From Aquila chrysaetos chrysaetos (taxonomy: Eukaryota; Chordata; Aves; Accipitriformes; Accipitridae), in contig NC_044020.1 of the NCBI RefSeq assembly GCF_900496995.4, forward strand, positions 14,526,001 through 14,590,000: DNA of 64,000 nt, written 5' to 3'. Shown here piece by piece: positions 1 through 13,499 of the stretch. Both the position numbers and the translations under genes were made by a program. The notes below the pieces were generated by a model. That model was not told the DNA's origin and searched no databases. It saw only the letters and a program-made list of their open reading frames with translations. Each line of letters begins with the position of its first letter. Position 1 is the stretch's first letter.

Positions 1-3000
1 TCCCCTTGCAGATCTGGGGGCTACCCAGTAGGGTTGGGCCTCCCCCTCCATGCTCCCTCAGCCCCAAGGCTCTCCCCAGAGTTACTGGCTGCTGAAAGGG
101 GGTTGTGATGAAAAAAGTCTCACCAAGGTTAGCAGATCTGAGTGTTAATTTTGTGGTAGGAGTTTGAGTCTGTAGCAGATCCAAAGCTGGTGTGTAAGCT
201 TTCTTTTTGAAGAATGTATGATTTTTTTTTTTTTAAACTTAATCCTCCTCAGTGCATTAGAAAGTGATCAGCTGATAGCAGTTCCTCTCTCCACCTTCCC
301 ACAAGCCTGTTGCTTAAATTTGATTGAAGCTGGCCAAAGATGGCAAGTTCAATATCCCTTGTTTATAAAAAAAAAAAAAGGAAACACAATCAAAAAACCT
401 TCCAGCATCTGTATAGAAGACAAATGAAGGCAAGAGATGCAGCATGAATTTGATGTGTATTTGGTTTGTCCCACCAGCTGTCTGGTCAGCCTAGGACTGA
501 GGTGGTCCCTCAGCCCATGCTGCTCCATTGGATGGTGTCCCTTGGCTGGCTGGTGGCTGGGGACCACGTTGGGAGATGAAGGTGCTGATGTGTTTGTTCC
601 CTGGGCAAGGGGAAGTGAATTTGCAAGTGAAGTAAGAAGTGAGGGCTGACATTATTTTGGAGCTGGGGCTGAAGAAGCTGCAAATATTTTTGGTGATGCT
701 GGGAAGTGAAGTTTAAGGATGTGGGCTATAACCTATAAATAGCTGGCCTTCAGTAGTGCTCTTGCTTATGCAATGATTTGTTTTGTTTCCACTGGAGTGT
801 AGGAGTTGTCATTATGGATCAGGCTAGTGGTCTGTCTAGTCTGCTAACATCTCTGTGAATGGACAGTATCAGATGCATCAAGAGAAAATTGTAGCTGACA
901 GTTGTGGAATAACTACTTAAGACTAAGCAGTGGCTGCTGTTAAGTCAATCTTCCTTTCCCATCCTTGGATACAGCTTCTTGTTTATTGCTGCTGCCTTCG
1001 GGAATAGAAGATATTATGCTTTTGGGGTGTGTGAGCATCTGGGATGGCTGAAGCTTCTCTAGTCCCAGACAGAGGTTGACCTTGGGAAAGTTGCAGTTAC
1101 ATTTGATATACAACCAAGCCTTCAAAAGACAGGAAACTTGAAAATTGTGAAATGTGCAAATTTAACTATATGCCCTTTCTGAGCCATGTAGTTGCCTTTA
1201 CTGGTTTTTAATGGTTTTGCAAAGCAGTCTTCTCAATCCCCTTCTTAATGTAAGTGTTTTTATTTCACCATGATTATGCCACTATATGGAGCTGACCTAA
1301 CAATTTAGCATTCCAGCAAGATGATTCACCCCAAATGTAAACAACTGCTTGCATTAAAAAAACCTGTAGCTCACTAGGTTCTTCCCTTTCCTTGTTCATA
1401 GCTCCAATTGTGGATATGGAGACTGCTTGCCTCTTCTACTTTGAAAACTGGAGATAGGTTTGCATAACTTTGAGACTAATTTAGTGGCTTCTCTTGGGCA
1501 GGTTTTGCTAAATGAAAGAAAATACATTCATATTTCAAATTCTTTGTAATTGTGGGCAATTCTGATGTGTTAATGTTATGTTGGTCGTGCCTGAATGCAG
1601 AGTAGTAAGAGGAACGTTAAGAGCACAAATTGAGTATGTTACTAGTGAAGCACTTTCTTGAGCAAGAGATGAAATGTGCTGTGCAGCAAATACTGTTGTA
1701 ATACCTTAAAGGTGGGGTAGTCTAACTCAGTGGGGTCATCTACACTCGACAGCTTGTGATAACACTTTGAGCTAAACCATTGCTCTAGTTGTACCTACTA
1801 AGGAAAAATAATTGTTAACAAATTAGTTATGTACATGACTACAGGACCTCTGAACTTTAGAAACAAGAGTTAGTTATAGCATTCTTCTTTGCTGAAACAT
1901 CCTAACAAGGAAGGTACTTTAAGCTAAATGTAATCAATGGTTAGTTTTTAATAGGTAGCTTGTTTTCCTAAAATGTGAAATTTTTATAGCGCTTCCATCT
2001 ATGATGACTTTTAAGTATATCTCAACCTAGTAATTACTTTCTCAGCTACCAAAGTACTGTCATCTGTGCTTGAAGTATGTGCCAGTGTGACTTTGTTTTA
2101 ATTTCTCCCTTGCCTTTCCATGGTATCAGTGAGAGCAAATGTGTTACCAGCTGCACTGGGCACAAACAGAGCCCAGTTGCATATGGCAAGAATTTGGGGG
2201 GAAAAGTACTGTGAGGCAAAAGTTGGAAGAACTTGTTCTACTTTAATAGTGATAAACTTCCAAAACTTGGGTTTCCTGAACCCTTTGGACATAAAAAAAG
2301 TCACAGAGTGCTTAAAAAGGGGCCTCTTCAGTGAGTCTGCCTTTCCTTGGAGGATGTACATGCTTTCATTGCTTAGGAAAACAGCATGCTCTATTATAAC
2401 TTAGAAAACATACATAGTACCAATTTCTTTGGCCCTGTTACTTTTATTGTATTTGCAGAGCAGTTACTGAGCTATTCTGTTTTGAAAGTGCAAAAAAAAA
2501 AAAAAGGTTGTATGGTCTGTGCAACCTCCTCCCAAACTCCCATATTTCAACAAGTAAAGACTTGAGAGGATGTATCACATGTATCCAACCACGATGGCCT
2601 TTATTCAGAATCTGCTGTATGTTGTGGGAGTCTTCCTTTTGGCTTCGATGTATGCTCGATGAGGGCCTTTGGCAGTATCACTATTAGCAGTGTCTTTTAC
2701 TCAGTGCATGTGCTAAATTAAAGTGAAAATGTGCCAGTGAAGGGCTGTTTGCCTGTTGCTCTTGAAAGCTGGGTGTGGTGGTGGGATGTTCCCCTTATCC
2801 CTCAACAAGCTGAAAGAAAAAAATCTGTTTAAATGACTTATCACTCATCCTGAACAAGTGTGTTCTGTTAAAGAGATTTAGTTTGGATTTAGCAAGGGAA
2901 CAATGTATATGTCTAGAAAATTATGTTCTACTTCTATTAGAGGGCTCTCTTGATGACCAAATAAAACTCACTAATGGTGATGGCTACCACTGTGGGCTCC

Positions 3001-3700
3001 ATGGAAGTCACTGAGGCTGAAGGCCTTATCTGGCTCACAGAACCTGTGTGGATGCCTGAGATGGAGGGAACTTAACTTGACCATTGGCTCACAAGCTGGG
3101 TTTGCAGGCCTGGTGGTTGGTGGTGTGTATGTTGCCTCAGTATGTTCCTTCCTAGTGCAAACAGCCTGCAGCTGTTTTGGAAACCGATGAGCAGGAGCTT
3201 CCTAGGATGCTGTTTTGACAAAGTTATTTTAAGAGGGGAACTTTGTATGCAGAGTTAAAATCATAGGTCTGGATGGGTGTGGGGTTTAGGGTAGTCTCTA
3301 CAAGTTTGGGATAAAGACAGCACAGGTTTTTCAGTATTTCTCTGCCAAGGCTGTCAGAAGCCTGATTGTTTTCCTGATGGATCATTAGGATTAATTATCT
3401 AGGTCCTAGCCTGCTTCAGGAGAGTGAGCTTTGTCACCTTCCTGCTGAGAGGTGAAACTGTTCCTCAACTCCCCCCAACACTTCTTGCTTATCTAAATCT
3501 ACAATGCAATTAGCTGTGCCATGCTACCAGTTCCCAGTGCATATTGGCAGAGGGCAACACACTTGTTGTATCTTCTTCCAATGCTGCCTTCTGTGCTTGG
3601 GCCCTCATCTGACTAGGCAATGTCAGCCTTGTGGATGTGAAGTAAACTGTGTGTAACAGCTGACTCATTTTAAGGGAAAACGGATCCTAAGAACAGTAAT
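1..3700. other. Non-coding stretch, no gene seen
   Basis: I see no gene here. The first 110 bases are GC-rich and the rest is AT-rich unique sequence. Homopolymer runs are T13 at 222-234, A13 at 367-379 and A14 at 2492-2505. A ctataaatag site at 733-742 fits both the MEF2 consensus CTAWWWWTAG and a TATA-like sequence, but about three such sites are expected by chance in 64 kb. Short reading frames on both strands are under 100 codons and have no recognisable domain. Confidence 0.7.
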
Positions 3701-3710
3701 CTCCCAGTCC

Positions 3711-3730
3711 CCTTATATGGAAGGAATGGC
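3711..3730. promoter_or_regulatory. CArG box next to TEAD-type GGAATG motif (candidate)
   Basis: ccttatatgg at 3711-3720 matches the SRF-binding CArG consensus CC(A/T)6GG exactly, and GGAATG, the core of the MCAT/TEAD site, follows within a few bases. SRF and TEAD sites occur together in muscle and cytoskeletal enhancers, which is known of the factors and not shown here. About five perfect CArG boxes are expected by chance in a window of this size and composition, so this is a motif match and not evidence of function. Confidence 0.25.
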
Positions 3731-3739
3731 TTGGGCCTG

Positions 3740-3761
3740 GCATTTCTTAATTAAGAAATGC
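3740..3761. repeat. 22-bp perfect palindrome centred on TTAATTAA
   Basis: The 11-base half gcatttcttaa is followed directly by its exact reverse complement, with no spacer. The centre TTAATTAA contains the homeodomain core TAATTA. A perfect palindrome of this length is expected roughly 0.02 times in 64 kb by a simple base-composition estimate, though local AT-richness raises that. It lies 20 bases downstream of the CArG box. Confidence 0.85.
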
Positions 3762-3769
3762 ATGGCAAC

Positions 3770-6700
3770 TAGCCAAAAGAAAAAAAAAAATCCTTTAAGT
3801 TGCTTATTAGTATATGGAATGCCAAAATTGCCATTTATTTCTTCGTCTGTACAGGGCTGGTAAACACCATAATCGATGCCTTCCCCAAGTCTTAGGCATA
3901 TGGCAAGAAACTCTAAAATTTGCTTGAAAAAATTAAAAAAAAATAAAAAATTTCTGCCCAGTAGGACCACTTGCTCTGTGCAGTTTGAGATCCTCAGTGA
4001 CAAGTATGTGCACAATGAGGGTTAGGAAAGATGCATGAATGAAACTTTTCTGTAAATATAAATCACAGAGGGAGATCACGTATGGTTTACATCACTGCGT
4101 GTTTTAAAATAAGTCCAGTATATCACATTTCTGATTTTAGTCAGAATGAAAGGCTTTTTTAAACCCCCAATTAAACCACTTAGTACAGGGATTACCTCAT
4201 GCTACTTCCATGCCTAAATAGCCAGACTGAGGCATGGACCAACAGGTACCTTTGCCAAAAAATGATGGAGACAGCTTCTGCCCAGTATTTTTGTGTATGT
4301 GTTTTCCCTGCAGTCAGATGCTTGGGTTTTTGTTGGAGGACTGAAAGGCAGAAAACTGCTCACAGTAGTCTGGACAAGAACATAGGCATCTGAACTAATG
4401 TTACCAAGTGTCTTGTTGAGTGCAAGGGCAAGTACCCAAGTTAACTGTTTTGATTTGGTGGAGCATTGCATGGGCTTAGCATGTGTGCAAGTTAGCATAC
4501 GAGGTGAAGAGCCTCAGAAGGGTGAGACCCTTTGCAAAGGATTGAATTAATCTTGGGGGAGATCTTCTGAAAGCATTTGTGATCATACTCAAGTTCCCTG
4601 TGGTAATCTGTGTAATCCCTGCAACATTGTAGAGCAGAATTGCCACTAAATCAGGTATGGGAGCAATTGCTCCACGTGTGCCACCTGCTCAGGCAGAGGT
4701 TCTGCTTTGAGAAGTGCCTCTGTGAAAACACTTCAAATCTTTTAAATGGCAGCTGTGTTTACCAGTGGCTCTAACTGTAGAAATAAAATGCTCTACTGAG
4801 CTTATATGCCAAACAAATTTAACCTGGAAACCACATGTTATGTGACTTTTTTTTTGTTTGTTTTGTGGATCTGCAGCAGTAAAGTTTCTGCAGCATGTCT
4901 TTTTCTTAAAATCACTTTATGATCCCTGAAGAGAGTCTACTGCATGGCTTTTTTTTCATTCCCCTTGTCCGTGGTTGGTCCCAGCAGGCAGTGTGGGTAT
5001 TGCCCGAAGTTGTCTGTTCTGGAAGTCAGCCTATGTGTGACCTGCTGCCTTTTTGTAGGTATATGAGTTTTTTTTTTAGGTTCTCCATCTATTGCCTTGG
5101 AATAACAGTTCCTGCCATTCCAGATCATTTGTTTCCAGCTCTGCAATGACTAATCCCTGTATTATGGATTTTAGCATAATTATATAGAACGTACTCTGTG
5201 CTTGATCTTAATTTCAGATATCATTCTAGCTTTAGAACTGTAAGCCGTTAACTTTATAGCAACTTGTACATTTTAGAGTGAGCAGAGCTCTACTTAGATT
5301 TCTAGTCTCAACTTTTTTGCTACTTTTAGAGTCCAAACTAGTATATTATTACAGAGAAAATGTTCACATTTAATAAAATGTTTATTTTTAAAAATAAGTT
5401 TTTATATTTCAATACACTTTGTTCAAAGCTGTTGCTACACAATTTTAATCTGATCCCTTTTTCATGCTGACCCTTTCAATATTTCTCTGCCATCCTATCT
5501 GAACACTCTGTTTAGCACTAGAGGTTACCATTTTATTATGAAGAGATTAATATAAAGATCTATTTTGGTGGAATTTGCCTTGTCACAGGTTTGCTGCTGG
5601 ACTGTAACCATATGTAGATATATTTAAATTGGCATGTGTTTGTGAAATACTGTACTTCAATGGTACATTTGCCATTCAAATGGCCACTGCGTGATCAGTT
5701 ATGTGTTTTGTAGGGTTAGTTCAGTTTGTGGAGGTGGTGGTGTCTGTCAGACATCAACGAGCTCTGAACAGAAGTCATGGTGTTGGTGACTGGGTAATGA
5801 AAGTCATTTGCTTAGAAAAGCACAGCCCAAGTCTGCTTTCAGTGGATGGGTGGTTTTTGTTAGAGTTACCTAGTCAGACTGTGAGCATTGGTATCTGTTA
5901 AGATATCTTTAATGTTGCTGACCCAGTGGAATGCGCTTGATGTTCTGTGACTGTATCCTTAGGAGACCAAGCATAGTTGAAGCTACCTGATACTTGAGAC
6001 AGTATGAACCAAAAGTTCCCTTCTTATCCTGCTGCTGCTGTGTTGCAGCAAGCTGCCAAGTCCTGAAGGCAGAATTTGACTTGTGTTTTGTATGTATGTA
6101 TAGAGCCATAGTAACTGACCAAACTGGGGAGAGCCAAGGAACTTCTCTGTATGTCATCCAGGTCTCTCAGGGGGATGTGAGGATGGGGATTCCCAGGGAG
6201 GCTGGCATGGCTGAACTCTTGTGGTCTTGCTCTTGATTTGGTCCAAGTAATCACTTCACCTTTTTGGAAGGGAACCTTGTCTCTGAAAACTGATGACTTC
6301 TGAATACTTGCCATTATAACAAGATTTGATATCTTACAGGGAGAAGATATTACTGTCATTGCTAACCAAACATTCCCACCTTGGGTGACAATTAAAACTA
6401 ATTTAGCTGGCCCAAACTTCATGAAAAGCAGAATAACAATTGCCAATATTTTCCAAAGTCAGTATTGAAAGTTGTCCTGATGCTCAGAGGTGTTGAGTAA
6501 CCCCAGGTCCAGTATATTCCAACTTTCAGGCTCAGGTCTCACAGGTGCATACCACACTTTCTAAGATAATCGTGGCTGTACTTATATTTTGTTGGATCCT
6601 CCCTAGAGTGACTAGATTACTGGAGATGTATGTGGTCCCCCTGAGGAGCCATAGTTGCATAAAGTCCTCATATAACTTACGTAACCCAGTCTGGATTCCA

Positions 6701-9660
6701 GTCACCTTGATGATACTAAATACCTTATTTTTTTTTTTTTTTTTAACTTGGCATCACTGAAATCAATGTGATTTATTTGTGGACTGAGGTAACCATGTAA
6801 TCTGGTATCAGAAATCTGGCTTTCAGTAGCAGTGAGAAATGGAAAGAAATAAACATTGCTACTTTCTCATTAATGCAATTACCATACCCCATCAAACATG
6901 TGCTGATAAATTTGAGAGGCTTATACTATTCATTAGGTGTATACATTCATTAGTGTAGCCATCATAAAATAAACAGGGGAGTGTCCAGCACGGGGAAAAT
7001 TTCAGAGAACAAGAGCTCACATTATACAAAGCTATGATGATAAATGTCTCCTGTGGCATAATTTTAACTCTTACCATCTGTGATTCCCTGTTGCTATAGC
7101 AACTTAAAGTAAATATTAAAAATAGTCTGAAACCAGGAAAAGCACAGCAGGGAATGTCTGTCCTGAAAGAAAACAAGCCCTCAATGTGACCAGGCAATGG
7201 CAGGAAAAAGGGCTGATGAAAACTTCAGGAGTTTTAGCTCAGAGAATTTTTAATATGCAGGGGTGGGCGAGAGAAGGATCCCAAAACAGTGTTTATAAGT
7301 GGTTTTAGCTGTGCTACCAAAACATTATCAGATGCTCTGTGTTGTACTTCTCATCTGTTTTCAACTTTGAGCTTGAGAAGTAATTTTACTTTAACTGTTA
7401 GGAGATTTGTGTATATATATAAAAATAAATATGATTTTACATTTTTGACAGATGTGTTTTTTTGTTGGGCTAGGGAGGGATGAAGAGCCCTTCTGATGCA
7501 GATTTTGAAAGCTATGAGCACTGCAGTGGTGTTCATCAAATGATGCCATTCAAATAGTATTACAACTGTGTGTTTAGGCCAAAGACAAGGCTTAAAAAAA
7601 GAGCTGTGCTTTCATGCCAGGCTAGCACAGGAGCTGCTTCCAGTGGTTCCTTTCTGGAAAATACAGGAGCTGAGGCCCATGCAGCAGGAAAAAATGACCA
7701 AGGAAAGAAAGAGTGAAAGACTGCATTTAGTGGAAGGGGCATGAAGAATTGTTGAAATAATTGAAAGTGTTATGAAATGGCAGAGTGCTTCAAGAACCTG
7801 GGAACTTTACTTTTTGCGGGGGAGCTAAATTAATTGGGGATGCCCTATCTAATGAAATCCTTTGATGAAGAAAAAGTTTTGCATGGAAACAAAAACCCTG
7901 CTTGGGGGAATTGCTAACTGTTCTGGGTGTGTCCTTGCTTTAGTCTAATTGCAATGAAGGCTTGTTTAGCTTCCTTGGTGAGGGTTCCTGTATGTTTTTT
8001 AGCATTCCCTTTCATTCATTTGGCAGTCACTTCAAGAGTGATTTACTATAAGAGATGAGAAAACAAACTCAGATTTCATATTAGGCAGTAGCAAGGGAAC
8101 TTGGATGTAATCACTGCTGCATAACATCCTGCGCAGTTCTGTATGCAGCATGTGCACTGTGGTGGACTTAATGCATAAGATCTCATTTGAGCTTGCAAAC
8201 CAACACAGCCTGGATATACAAAACAGCCTGGGAGTCCAGGTGCCATCAGCACAAATTAAGTGTCTGTGGCTGTCTCAAGGTGCATGAGACCAGAGGAACA
8301 TATATCAGAAATCTTGTTTGGCCTCATTATCACTGATGACCTGATACCCAGGTTTTTATTTGCAGCCTTGTGGTTTGCTCTGTGACAATGATAATGAATG
8401 CAAATTGTAAAAGGCAGCCAAATGTATATGCTTGGATTTGTAGGAAAGCTCTGACCCACCAGAACTATAACTTTTAGGGAGAAAAGTCACATGAGTTCCA
8501 GTTACAGCTACTGTATGTCTGAGTTTTCCTAGACATGTCTTTTCTCCTCTTTCATTCTTTGCCTCCTCAGAAACCTCGATGTAATCTAAGAGTTTTCTAT
8601 ATTTGGCCAGAGTTGCTGATCAGTGCTGCCCTCAGCCTGCTGTATATCTGGAAGTTGTGGACACTTCCATGGCAGAAAACCAGGCTAACAGCTCAGCTTC
8701 TGTGCAATGACTCAGCTGCTCTGGAAGCACTGAAAGCTATTGACTCTGTTCAAAACAGCTTCTGTGTGTATGCCATAAGCCTAATGCACCTCAAAAACCT
8801 TAGGCTTACCCCCAAACCCACTTGAAGTAAGTCCAAGGTTTCTCACAAGACTGCATATTCCTTTTGCCAAGTGAATCAGGACAGAAATGGGGCATCTTGT
8901 CTGGTGGTGTGATCTGGAAAAATCTTTCCCAGCCTTGCTGTGATCTGGGAGAGACCTGTATCACTTTCTCATCACTGATACAGCTTTTCCCTGGCTTGCT
9001 GTCCTAGTCCCAGGTAAACCACAGAGAGCCTGCAGAAGGCTTTCCCCAAGACCTCTGTTCTGAGAGGTGATAAAGGGAACCAATGTGTTGACCTATTAGG
9101 ATATGTCAAAAGACACAGTTTCAGTCTTTGTTGGCACTACTATGTGTCCATGGTGGATTCCCATGCCCATGACAAATTGAAAATTCCCCAAACCCCATCT
9201 GACTCTACTTCAGCTAATCAAATAATTTATTCAAAGCTTCTCCCATTCCATCTGGGCTGCAAGTATTCATTGTGCAGAAGGGCTTCTCTGGAGCCTTTAG
9301 AAGAATATTGTACAGTCTTGTGAGCCTCACTCTTAGCACTTCTTTCTTGTATTCCATTTCTGTCTGCTTAGTTTGTGGGGAATCCATGCTCATACCAAAG
9401 TGCTTTCTGGCATGCTACAGGAAGGAAAGGGTTTTCCAGGAGTTCTGGGAACAAGCCAATTGCTTGGAAGTCCTGCCGGAAATGCTGCTTGGAAGTTGCA
9501 TAGAAAATAACAAAATGTTCATGTATCTGCTCAAAATAGGCCATTATTCAAAAGTGTATCTAGTTGGATGTGGTGGAGATGCATACATACATGTGCTTTG
9601 TTTGACTGTGCTTAGTGTGGATATTACTTCACACAGACTGTGTTCTTGGCAGTCTCTTCT
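3770..9660. other. Non-coding stretch with AT-rich tracts
   Basis: No gene is supported. An A11 run lies at 3780-3790 and T17 at 6728-6744. The segment 5150-5650 is AT-rich and loosely 3'UTR-like: it has an aataaa hexamer near 5372, a Pumilio-type tgtagata near 5613 and a 16-bp AT palindrome at 5382-5397. No upstream coding exon was found to go with it. A 140-codon minus-strand frame at 6024-6446 has no recognisable family and is treated as chance. At 6478-6530 the text 'gctcagaggtgttgag' weakly recalls a common old sauropsid repeat. Confidence 0.6.
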
Positions 9661-9666
9661 TACTAC

Positions 9667-9760
9667 TGAAAATAAAATGTTTCCTGCTTTGAGGAATTTA
9701 CAGCCTAGATGGACACTTCAGAGAGACAGAAAATCCAACAGCAGCTCAAGGTGGAAGAGT
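9667..9760 (+). repeat. Ancient L2-like repeat fragment (tentative)
   Basis: The phrase around 'gaggaatttacagcctaga' followed by 'gagagacagaaa' resembles a motif common in old L2-type repeats, where 'gaggagcttacagtcta' is followed by 'gacagac'. The copy is degraded. It supplies the C-terminal end of the longest open frame in the window (9272-9769, 165 codons), which argues that this frame is accidental. Family and strand are from memory of the repeat text and need a RepeatMasker check. Confidence 0.4.
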
Positions 9761-9769
9761 TTATTTTAG

Positions 9770-12700
9770 GAAGTTTATCTCTATTTCATGATGGTGATGA
9801 CATAATTTTTACTTGAGAGGAGTAGGATTTATGCTGATATACTTTCAGCTTTTATGCCAATCTCCTTATGTATTGCTTTAGATGGTCCCTGTTGCAAAGG
9901 TCTGAAATCTCAACTAGATTAAGATATCTGATCTCTGCTTCCCAAAAATTCCACTCTGGTGCCAAATGAAAGCAGAAAGCTGATGGAAGACATAGAAGTG
10001 TGCAAAAGGCCTGCCATATTTCACCAGGATTTACTCTGACATCTGTATGCAGCTAGTTGATTTTTCTTTTTTTTTTTTCTTCTGACCCAAATAGCAACAT
10101 GACTGAGATCAGCAGTCAGCAGCACACATTCTTTAATGTATCTAGAGAATTCAAATTACTGTTTTATGGGGGAAGTGGTAGCCATGCAATTAGGATTTCC
10201 ATCTGTGCAATCCTCTACATTGGTATGGTGGCAAACATAGAATTAAATAAGCTTACTGCAGCTGTGGGAGGAGAGCTAAGGGTGAACTTGCTCTGTTTAC
10301 AGTTTTGCTGTGGAAGTTTACTTCTTTGGAAATGTTGCAGACGTTTACAAAACTTTCATATAGCTGCTTCCTGAAGCTATGCCTTGTCTTTAACTTAAAC
10401 TGAATGCTTAAATGGTCCAGAAGTTCCCTAACTCCCAGTTTGCACAGAAACCTCACTCCAGTTAGCTTTAAGCTTGTGCTGTCCCCTTCACGAAAAGCCC
10501 TTACTGTGTCTTGTTGTAGTCCAGGGTTTTACAGCATAGATCTGTGTATGTTTTCAAGCAAACCTGAGCCTTGTTTTGCATGACTTGAAGTTTAGTTTGG
10601 AGCCAATTAAGCCTCTATGTAATTTTGCATTTGGGCTGTAAGGAATACATGGCTTTGTATGTATTTGAGAAACTTGTACAAAATTTAGGGTTTTTTGACA
10701 GAATGTTCTTCTGCAATTAGAAGCCATGTTATGCTGTCTTCTGTGCTGGAGATGTATTATTAATTGTAAATAACTTCTAAGTTCCAAAAGGCATTTCCTT
10801 CCTTATTCCATCCCCTTAACTTTCCATCTTGTGCAGGCTGCAATACTTTCCATGCTTGCTGCTTAAGATCCCATGGATCTGGAGAGCTCATGGTGACTAT
10901 CATTTTATTCTGCTGAGTACTTTAAAAGTTGTAATGAGACTGTGTGGTAAAGTTAATAGAGCCTCCTGGTTATTCTCACAGTACTTGTAAAAAAATTACT
11001 TGGTGTCATGACTTCATATCCAGATGACTGTATAAAATTAGGAATACTCTTAGCGCCTGTTCTGAGATATATATTTTTTAATTTATTGGTGCCATGAAAA
11101 TGCAATCATTTTATCAGGGAGATAACCCAGAACTTTCCAAACACTGATGAATAGCATGCCAAGACTTTGTTCAACAATAAAGTTCAAGGCATAATGCGCT
11201 GGACACATGGGAAAAGATCCTTTCTGCTTGCAGATGATTGATGTGCCAACCTTTCATTCTGCTTCCAGCATGCCTGTGCTTGGAGGTGCAGATTTTTTTT
11301 TTTAAGAAAAAGTTTACAAGCCTTTCAAAAATTTGGACTTAAACTATTTAGAGTTTTCATGCACCTTAATTGATAAAACATTAAGTTTCATGTCATCTCT
11401 TGCAGAATAACCTTAAGGGCCTTGTGGAACAAACTATTCTGCTCAGAAAATGCTGACCACCTAACCCATTACCTTCTTCTGGTCTGTAATAATTAGTGTT
11501 GTATATAAGTAGCTTTCCTGTTGCATTGCAATTTTTATTAATCAAGAGAGGGGAGGAAATGAAATGCTAGCATGGTTTTCATCAAAAATAGCTCTTTGTT
11601 TTTACAGATGTTTACTGCTTGCAGAACTTAATACCATTATACTGTCTTACCAGCCCATTTCAGGTAACTTGTTACGCTTAAAGGCGATGGGTGAGGCATA
11701 CTCCAATTATCTGTGAACCACAGCACTGAAGCGTGCACCCATAATAAATGGTTCCTTCCTTGCTTATAGTATTTCTTTCCCGCAAAGCCTCTGTAGCTCT
11801 TCCTTTACCATCAGCCTTCATTGCTTTTTTGCCTGAGAAACAAAAAAGAAAAAACACAATGAATGTGACTTACTGTGCTGAAATAATTATGCTGCAAAGG
11901 TCAGCCTTTCTCTGGAGTTGGCTTAATATTCCCACACTAACGATAATATAGTCTGTCCTTATAGAACAGTAATAACTACATGATCTGGGATACCCTTGTG
12001 TGCCAACAGGAGAAGGGATGGCTCTGGTGCCTAATCTCCAGGCTATGTGGCTGTAACCCTTTAGAAACCCAGATTCTCTAGAGCCTGACAATGGTTTGTT
12101 GGGTAATACTGGCGAAACCATGGTAACTTTTAACATGTCGCTCATTAATTCCTTTAGCAAATGAGAACACTGATTCTTTCAAGTGCTTAAGTGATACTGC
12201 TGAGGCATGTGGCACAAAACCCAGGTACCACATTTATCTCATAGTGCTAAAATGCAGTGCTTTGTAGAGATGTCCATTGGTGATGATCTGGGGTTGGGCA
12301 GTTTGTGTAGGTAAGGTTAAAGCACCTACTTTTCCCGGAACAAATAGACTTACTGGACTTGATAATCCCTGATACTTTAAGGTCTATTTGTGGAACGATA
12401 TAATATACAAAATCACGTGTATATGTATAATATGCAATCACATGTAAACATAAACAAGTGTAATATATGGTCTGAGTAATATGCTGCTCTAGATTATCTC
12501 AGTTGTAAGAGGCTACTGAAGTTGATGGGATTTTTTTGTAAATTTGGGGTTCTTCCCAGGGTGGCTGTCTGGTGCTGTGGCATCATTAGAGACCTCATGG
12601 TATGTGTTTGACACCTTTAGAAGTAACGTCTGTGTTTATTCCTCATGAAAGTTACATGTTTACAAAAAACAGGTCTGTACATGTGCAATGTGGATTCCTT

Positions 12701-13460
12701 ACAGACTGGCAGATCCTTAGTGGGTGGCTGGTGAGAATGTGGTTGCCAGCATCATCAGATCCAGATGTCGAGTCAAAGTGCCCACCTCCAGTAGGTTTTT
12801 TTGCTGGACACTCAATCCCATTACATCACATATGCCATTGAGTCAGCCAGAGCATGCACAGCAATCTTTTGCCTGGATGCTCAATGGATCACTAATCAGC
12901 GTGAGAACAGATGATCTCTCACACAGTAGAGAGATACTAATAACCGATAACTGGGACTTGTTTTTATTGTGAACAGGAGAAAACTGGTGGGTTTTTGGAT
13001 GGTAATTCCTATCCCTTAAGGCTTTGTACCTGTTTGTGTCCCTCTGTGGTTGGGTTGCCATGCTGGCCCAGAAGAAGCCAGTACTCCTTGGCAGTCTTTG
13101 GGCAGCATTAGCTGCTTCAGGGCAAGTCATTATGTGCTCTGGCCACAATAGCAGCTGCAGAGTTACTCGGCACCTTGACTGTCTAGAAGGCCTGGGTGTT
13201 TGGGTTTTTTTTCCCCAAGAGGAATAACTTTATAGTAAATGGGATAGGCTTAACACTTCCACAATTTATTAATTGCCAAATATATAAGCTCTTAAGAAAA
13301 AAACTTTAAGTTTTTAGATGTTAGCAACATACAATCATGTAATTGAGGCTAAGTACTTTTGCAAAAGGTCGTAACAGTGCTCTGCTGAAAACTAGTAGTC
13401 ATATTTCACTATAATCTTTGGTTGATGCTAGTGGTACCAAAGAATTACTGGGCAAAAATA
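9770..13460. other. Non-coding stretch, no gene seen
   Basis: No gene or clear repeat is recognised. A T-rich tract lies at 10061-10082 and a T11 run at 11293-11303. The segment 12279-12373 carries a C-box-like gtgatga and a later ctga that superficially recall a C/D snoRNA, but there is no terminal stem, so I do not call one. Frames up to 105 codons show no domain. Confidence 0.65.
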
Positions 13461-13462
13461 AA

Positions 13463-13494
13463 TGCCTCGTTAAGGATTTTTTTTTAACGAGGCA
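13463..13494. repeat. Perfect inverted repeat, 11-bp arms, 10-nt loop
   Basis: The left arm tgcctcgttaa (13463-13473) and right arm ttaacgaggca (13484-13494) are exact reverse complements around the loop ggattttttt. Each arm keeps one CpG in an otherwise CpG-poor neighbourhood. A transcript from either strand could fold into a short stem. The stem is too short for a microRNA precursor, and no flanking pairing extends it. Confidence 0.85.
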
Positions 13495-13499
13495 AAGAA

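Noticed and set aside
5150..5650. 3'UTR-like AT-rich segment with aataaa and a Pumilio-type site
   Set aside because: No upstream coding exon could be found, and these motifs are common in AT-rich introns.
6024..6446. 140-codon minus-strand frame with a hydrophobic start
   Set aside because: It matches no family I know. Frames on the opposite strand cover the same DNA, and there is no promoter or splice signal to support it.
9272..9769. Longest open frame in the window (165 codons, plus strand)
   Set aside because: Its length is near the chance maximum for 64 kb in six frames, it has no recognisable domain, and its end runs through an old L2-like repeat.
12279..12373. C/D-box snoRNA-like pair of motifs
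   Set aside because: gtgatga and ctga are short and frequent. There is no terminal stem and no recognisable guide region.
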